The notes under the pieces: model-generated
Told to the model about the DNA's origin: nothing
Databases searched by the model: none
The model's input: the letters and a program-made list of their open reading frames with translations, nothing else
Shown: piece after piece, positions 4,201-6,800 of the stretch
Layout: every line of letters starts with the position of its first letter
Position numbering within the stretch: the stretch's first letter is position 1
Assembly (NCBI GenBank): GCA_003978395.1
Contig: QNZV01000030.1
Coordinates: forward strand, 1-6,800
Source: Sulfurovum sp.
GTDB lineage: Bacteria > Campylobacterota > Campylobacteria > Campylobacterales > Sulfurovaceae
Direction: 5' to 3'
Length of the DNA stretch: 6,800 nucleotides
Program-made: the position numbers and the translations under genes

Positions 4201-6800
4201 TTTGCTTTGAAAAAAGCATCATATCTATCGGTAGTATAAAATATATTATTGATAATAACCGAAGAGTTATCATCTGCAAATGCTTTTATCTGTCCTTTGA
4301 CTGCTGATGAACTACTATCATTGAGAGTAAAATTAAATCTATATAATTTATCTTTTATAGTTGTAATTACTTTTGTAAAGTTATTATCCACACCTGATAT
4401 AAGATTCGAAGAACTTCCTATCTCTATATCATCCCAAATACCATCATTATCTTCATCTAAATCTCCATGACTGGTGTTGTTATCTGTATCTGTATCATCA
4501 TCATTTATAATTATACCAGTGGCTACAAAACTATCTCTATCTGCCCCATTAATATTTAGAGCTTTAAAGATAAACTTCTCGTCATCTTCTATTTCTGTAT
4601 CACCTATTATCTGTACACTAACAGTTTTAGTAATAACATCTTTTGAGATGTTTATATCTCCATTTATACCATTATAATCACTACCCTCAATTGCATTTTC
4701 TAAAGCATTACTACTATCTCCATTAAATGTTTGATAGTGGAAGCTAATCCCATGACCTGTAGTTCTATTGATAGAGATTTTAAAATCAAAGTTAGTTACT
4801 CCACTATCTCCTTCTTTTTTACTTATATTACTTATCTCAAATATAGGTTTAGAATCATTATTATCACGATAATCAAAGTCTGTATCTGTTGGAGATGCGT
4901 TTGAACCGTTATATAATGTATCATTATCACTATCTAATAGTTTAAATATAGATTGAAGTATATCATAAGCTACACCTTGGGTATTGTTATAATCATCACT
5001 TAATTCAAGAGTATTATAGAGACCATTATTACCTACATCTCCACTATGATTAGTAAATCCAGACTCCTCTATATCAGGAGTACCATCATTATCACTATCT
5101 GTATCTATAAAATCAGGTATTCCATCTCCATCACTATCTATAGGAGATAAACTAATACCATTATAAGCAGTATCTGCACCATTTTCATCTTCTACTCCTG
5201 TTGGAGGAATATAATTTTGTGTTGTTTGTGCCTCAATATTATCAGTAATCCCATCATTATCAGAATCTATATCTAGGTAGTCAGCGATTCCATCACTATC
5301 ATGGTCACAAAATGTTTGAGTTACACGAATATCATCAAGAGCCAAGTCATTTCCACTTCCTCCTGGTGCATTATTTGATAATACTACTTGAATTTGACTA
5401 TTTCCTTGTGGATTTATAGATAATGTATAATGGTTCCACTGCCCATTCTCAGGAATATCTCCTGTAGCTACGATATCTCCTACTTGAGTTCCATTCATAT
5501 CTTCTAGTTTAAATGATATATTTGGTAAAGTGATATTAGTATTGGGTTTTACCACATTTAAAATCCATAAATCAATTGTCATATTTGCATGAGGAACAAT
5601 GGCATAAGTTTTTCTAAAGAATTCATCAGGTTGCATAGAGCCATTAACAACCATCATTCTACCATTTTCATTACCTGTATGGTCTCCTTGTGTACTCCAT
5701 GTACTAAATACTGATGCATCAGGGTTTGGATGTTGAACTACTGAATACTCTCCATCATTTACATTTACATTTCCAGTCCAATATTGAATACCTTTCTCTT
5801 CTTGACACTCAACGCTTCCATCTCCATCTTCATAACAGTATGTTGTATATGGAGATGAGGTTCTACTACCTGCACCAAAATCATCAAAACTCATAAGTTT
5901 TTCTATACCTGTAGAACAGCTACCATACTCTATATCATTAAATATGCCATCATTATCATTATCTAAATCATTATCATCATTTAAAATAGTACCTACCCCA
6001 ATGCTTTTATCAATCCAATATTTGGGACTCATCCCCATTGCTATTTCTGGAGAGTATATCTCTACAAAAAATTTCTCATTAGGTTCTATCTTTTTATCTC
6101 CATAAACAGTAACAGGAATATTAATAGTTACTCCATCTCCAAACATACTTATACCCATTCCTATCCCCTCTTCTGTTTTAAAATCCTCATTAGGGGTAGC
6201 TACCTCTTGAGGTGGTACAAGTTCACTTCCATTTGCATCTATAACTCTATAATAGAACATTACTCCACTCATAGGCATCATATCAAATGGTTTATCTGCT
6301 GTTACGGTAAAGTTAAATATAGTCTCTCCACTATCTCCTTCTGCTTGAGATACATCATTTATAGAGAGTCTAGGTGGATGAGGTGGCAGTGTAATATGAG
6401 CATTAGGGCAAGAGGTACCATCATTATAAAATGTTAATGGAGAAAATGGTCTAGTGAGATAAGTTTTCCCTGATTGAGGCATAATTTCATACATTTTTCC
6501 ATCTTGGGCTACTGCTACTACCTTACCATCTATATCCGAGAAGATCAGTGAGATATAAGATGATAAATCATTATGCAAATCTCCAATAGTAGTAATTGTA
6601 CCATCAGATATTTTTATTTTTGCAAATTTATAGTTCTCATAATCATTAGCTCCCTCTTGTATAAGCATAGTATAAAAATACTCTCCAGTTGTATCAATAG
6701 CCATATCCCAAAATCGAACAGATTGAGATAGTGTAATGGTTTTTACAACTTTAGTTTGATTAACATCTATTTTATATATCTTGTTATCAGCACCACCATC
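1275..6800 (-). CDS. Giant modular Calx-beta/TSP3 surface protein, MshQ-like C-terminus, 5' end beyond window
   Basis: The frame is open from base 6800 to the TAA at 1275-1277, giving at least 1841 residues. The ATG at 6702-6704 is probably internal: 32 codons before it are open and continue the same domain (visible start DGGADNKIYKIDV). Residue numbers here count from that Met. Order: DUF6923/propeller-like end (to about 101, closing NDGTSCPNA); Calx-beta 1 (112-244, EGDSG and GTILNDD); Ca linker (245-262); beta-sandwich (264-466, GNDLALDDI); TSP3 block (467-614); Calx-beta 2 (621-736); Ca linker (748-762); short beta domain (766-858); TSP3 block (860-1006); Calx-beta 3 (1013-1137); C-terminal region (1138-1809). 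No RTX nonapeptides, membrane segment, LPXTG or autotransporter barrel is visible. It is most likely an exported Ca-dependent adhesin-like protein; being followed directly by two prepilins suggests a pilus-associated role as for MshQ. Function is inferred; an N-terminal signal peptide would lie outside the window. Confidence 0.9.
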   Translation of the reverse strand, partial: DGGADNKIYKIDVNQTKVVKTITLSQSVRFWDMAIDTTGEYFYTMLIQEGANDYENYKFAKIKISDGTITTIGDLHNDLSSYISLIFSDIDGKVVAVAQDGKMYEIMPQSGKTYLTRPFSPLTFYNDGTSCPNAHITLPPHPPRLSINDVSQAEGDSGETIFNFTVTADKPFDMMPMSGVMFYYRVIDANGSELVPPQEVATPNEDFKTEEGIGMGISMFGDGVTINIPVTVYGDKKIEPNEKFFVEIYSPEIAMGMSPKYWIDKSIGVGTILNDDNDLDNDNDGIFNDIEYGSCSTGIEKLMSFDDFGAGSRTSSPYTTYCYEDGDGSVECQEEKGIQYWTGNVNVNDGEYSVVQHPNPDASVFSTWSTQGDHTGNENGRMMVVNGSMQPDEFFRKTYAIVPHANMTIDLWILNVVKPNTNITLPNISFKLEDMNGTQVGDIVATGDIPENGQWNHYTLSINPQGNSQIQVVLSNNAPGGSGNDLALDDIRVTQTFCDHDSDGIADYLDIDSDNDGITDNIEAQTTQNYIPPTGVEDENGADTAYNGISLSPIDSDGDGIPDFIDTDSDNDGTPDIEESGFTNHSGDVGNNGLYNTLELSDDYNNTQGVAYDILQSIFKLLDSDNDTLYNGSNASPTDTDFDYRDNNDSKPIFEISNISKKEGDSGVTNFDFKISINRTTGHGISFHYQTFNGDSSNALENAIEGSDYNGINGDINISKDVITKTVSVQIIGDTEIEDDEKFIFKALNINGADRDSFVATGIIINDDDTDTDNNTSHGDLDEDNDGIWDDIEIGSSSNLISGVDNNFTKVITTIKDKLYRFNFTLNDSSSSAVKGQIKAFADDNSSVIINNIFYTTDRYDAFFKAKSSHTRISFQTNAKQDITMSILEVLDTDNDNIPNFLDLDSDNDGIPDNIEAQTTQNYIMPSGIEDSRGVDTAYNGTTLTPVDTDGDEEPDFIDTDSDNDGYTDSNESGLQLNGDVGENGLDKNVELNDDYSYTHGIAYDKNSHIFMLNDTDDDTKSDGTNASPTKTDFDYRDTIDNTPLIYIDEVIKKSEGDSGTKIFKFKIHLTEIPADLDSSSTFSYVVRTPLANELNSSSDDIATDIEDFIRKDETISLQVGKYDYDIDVIVNGDKKVENDEEFIVDISHLNFVHRVINSKAIGVILNDDLNIRVERDNSNFNQAKEIRTPFYTQISGRDFDYSIASYQEEELESKSLSDITFKIELYNEDGSNVEKTDYIYFSNDKRRVVVEKNEDLNIPKAIKDTYFKIYYLKDANGSILHGDYTSNYNETLGNNNYELPIEDVSDHFSIRPANFLINIKDKDENNNTITYNSSNLLNLVAQYPYIIDVNATLDNDNQKTLSYTTDKINSTLIFKGSANCNDDGNRTFDYSFNNGSLNSTLSNSNTGKYSLDINDSNWTAIDQDNNNSDCILNSSSNTPNGEGKVGCNISPINNIDILFQPFEFDMSNTTMSNIHNNKNYLYMSDLNRSIEMGVELNSTIIAKGKNGAILTNFTNSCVENNPNLTVKLRFSFEDDRGTWSDTNMTFPQSVIGKELEPQQIVAFNDDKFSTSNKTIIQDISIAKKDFKDENNGSMSINILYNMEKLFNEPTNPIKVDFLSLDLNTSDLEAKIEGENKDPRGKGNINKERLFYFSRVSSYLKYYPATDKESINTPLFAEVYCQIKKSTQKWCRDNMQLTNNHIIGNGQKTYKGWYLNTQHDSATEGTVSNLNVLKNADDVSTNYSSISHNFVKGKIDDIKTSLATLLSDYKIKAKIEIVTSEWLKFNKKNINKNALYHVTFKKASGLTGISSNTDGDIGYNIMRAKDGSLNGMVENNGKMSW
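1278..3293 (-). other. Protein region: unique C-terminus, DUF6701/MshQ-like
   Basis: Residues 1138-1809 are beta-rich, non-repetitive and very Asn-rich. Landmarks are DHFSIRPANF (1275-1284), recalling the conserved start of the MshQ DUF6701 region, and RLFYFSRVSSYLKYYP with AEVYC (1617-1649), recalling the pattern of a Gly-Arg-Leu strand followed by an E-Y-W/Y strand in that family. Six cysteines (1349, 1399, 1416, 1486, 1649, 1659) could pair. The similarity is remote and from memory; the region could also be a lineage-specific C-terminus. Confidence 0.4.
1289..1292 (-). promoter_or_regulatory. Weak Shine-Dalgarno for the GTG-start prepilin
   Basis: Minus-strand GGGA sits 7 nt before the GTG at 1281, inside the end of the large gene. 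It is short, so initiation is likely helped by ribosomes finishing the large gene, whose TAA lies just inside the new reading frame. Confidence 0.45.
3294..3668 (-). repeat. Third Calx-beta domain, start of an incomplete third module
   Basis: Residues 1013-1137 repeat the Calx-beta pattern: IYIDEV, EGDSG at 1024-1028, NGDKKVENDEEFIVDI, and the closing GVILNDD. Its EGDSG lies exactly 393 residues after that of the second Calx-beta. The Ca linker, insert domain and TSP3 block that follow the other two Calx-beta domains are absent; the protein passes directly into the unique C-terminal region. Confidence 0.8.
3687..4844 (-). repeat. Supra-module copy B: Calx-beta, Ca linker, short beta domain, TSP3 block
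   Basis: Covers residues 621-1006. Calx-beta 2 (4497-4844) has EGDSG at 631-635 and ends GIIINDD. The Ca linker DLDEDNDGIWDDIEIGSS matches the linker of copy A. The insert domain (about 4131-4406) is only some 93 residues and lacks cysteines, unlike the 203-residue domain at the same place in copy A. The TSP3 block (3687-4127) aligns with copy A without gaps for 83 residues (467-549 against 860-942), with 58 identities by hand count, including EAQTTQNYI and DTAYNG. It also ends DFDYRD. Confidence 0.8.
3904..3938. repeat. Direct repeat, left copy (35 bp, 34 identical)
   Basis: This segment matches 5083-5117 with a single mismatch, in the same orientation and 1179 bp apart. It encodes the same part of the TSP3 block in the two supra-modules and is the best-preserved DNA trace I found of the internal duplication. 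Confidence 0.85.
4863..6371 (-). repeat. Supra-module copy A: Calx-beta, Ca linker, galactose-binding-like domain, TSP3 block
   Basis: Covers residues 112-614 counted from the Met at 6704. Calx-beta 1 (5973-6371) has EGDSG at 122-126 and ends GTILNDD. A Ca loop (DLDNDNDGIFNDIE) follows. The beta-sandwich (5307-5915) holds four cysteines (263, 290, 300, 466) and ends in GNDLALDDI, typical of MAM/galactose-binding-like jelly rolls that bind glycans or proteins. The TSP3 block (4863-5306) has loops DHDSDG, DIDSDNDG, DSDGDG and DTDSDNDG, the string EAQTTQNYI at 491-499, and ends DFDYRD (609-614). Domain types are supported by motifs; the ligand is unknown. Confidence 0.75.
5083..5117. repeat. Direct repeat, right copy (35 bp, 34 identical)
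   Basis: Partner of the repeat at 3904-3938. The 1179 bp offset is exactly 393 codons, so recombination between the copies would delete or add one module without a frameshift. Confidence 0.85.
6402..6800 (-). other. Protein domain: DUF6923/beta-propeller-like C-terminal portion
   Basis: Short beta repeats of the type KIYKID...TGEYFYT...FAKIKISDGTIT...GKVVAVAQDGKMYEI look like the last blades of a propeller. The closing string NDGTSCPNA matches the ending I associate with DUF6923 regions, which often precede Calx-beta or DUF11-type domains in bacterial surface proteins. The region is cut by the window edge, so the number of blades is unknown. Assignment is from remembered family appearance only. 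Confidence 0.5.

Noticed and set aside
4249..4677. Two plus-strand open frames of 73 and 67 codons rich in Leu and Ser
   Set aside because: They are antisense shadows of Asp/Glu/Asn-rich coding sequence; the hydrophobic look comes from the complement of acidic codons.
3880..5300. Repeated tcatcattatc-type units that might be a CRISPR or satellite array
   Set aside because: Spacing is irregular, there are no unique spacers of constant size, and the units are the reverse complement of Asp/Asn/Ser codons in Ca-binding loops.
5714..6437. Two plus-strand open frames of 60 and 76 codons
   Set aside because: They are antisense to well-supported Calx-beta and beta-sandwich coding sequence and have no independent coding signs.
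1275..6800. An RTX adhesin exported by a type I system
   Set aside because: Calx-beta domains and Asp-rich loops fit, but no GGXGXDXLX repeats or type I C-terminal signal is visible, and the neighbours are prepilins rather than ABC transporter genes.

Overview
The window is AT-rich and essentially all coding on the minus strand. It holds one apparent operon of three genes, read from high to low coordinates, with no intergenic space: a very large modular secreted protein (open at the right edge), then a complete type IV prepilin-like protein, then a second prepilin-like protein (open at the left edge). The genes overlap by 7 nt and 1 nt, so they are probably translationally coupled. No RNA gene, mobile element, CRISPR array, promoter or terminator was found.

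Layout. Bases 1275-6800 encode at least 1841 residues with neither a start codon that looks authentic nor a stop before the edge. In order these are: the end of a DUF6923/propeller-like region, a Calx-beta domain, a Ca-binding linker, a galactose-binding-like beta-sandwich, a block of thrombospondin type 3 (TSP3) Asp-rich repeats, a second Calx-beta/linker/shorter beta domain/TSP3 set, a third Calx-beta, and about 670 C-terminal residues with a remote look of the DUF6701 region of MSHA-pilus protein MshQ. Bases 583-1281 encode a 232-residue prepilin resembling MshD. Bases 1-583 encode the first 194 residues of a prepilin resembling MshO.

Organism. Low GC, Lys/Asn/Asp-rich proteins, prepilins cleaved after Ala rather than Gly (KKA^FSLIE, KKA^IAMIE), and the general look of the pilins suggest a Campylobacterota (Epsilonproteobacteria) member, such as a Sulfurimonas-, Sulfurovum- or Arcobacter-like marine or sediment bacterium. 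This is an inference from pattern memory, not a database match.

How the genes may work together. Two minor (pseudo)pilins made with a giant Ca-binding, beta-rich surface protein fit a type IV pilus or type II-like machine in which the pilins form a tip or priming complex that carries or exports the large adhesin-like protein. The most notable signals are the duplicated supra-module with a swapped insert domain, the MSHA-like gene set in an order unlike the Vibrio operon, and an excess of D/E-X-N-X-S/T sequons (the PglB N-glycosylation signal) in the large protein and the middle pilin.
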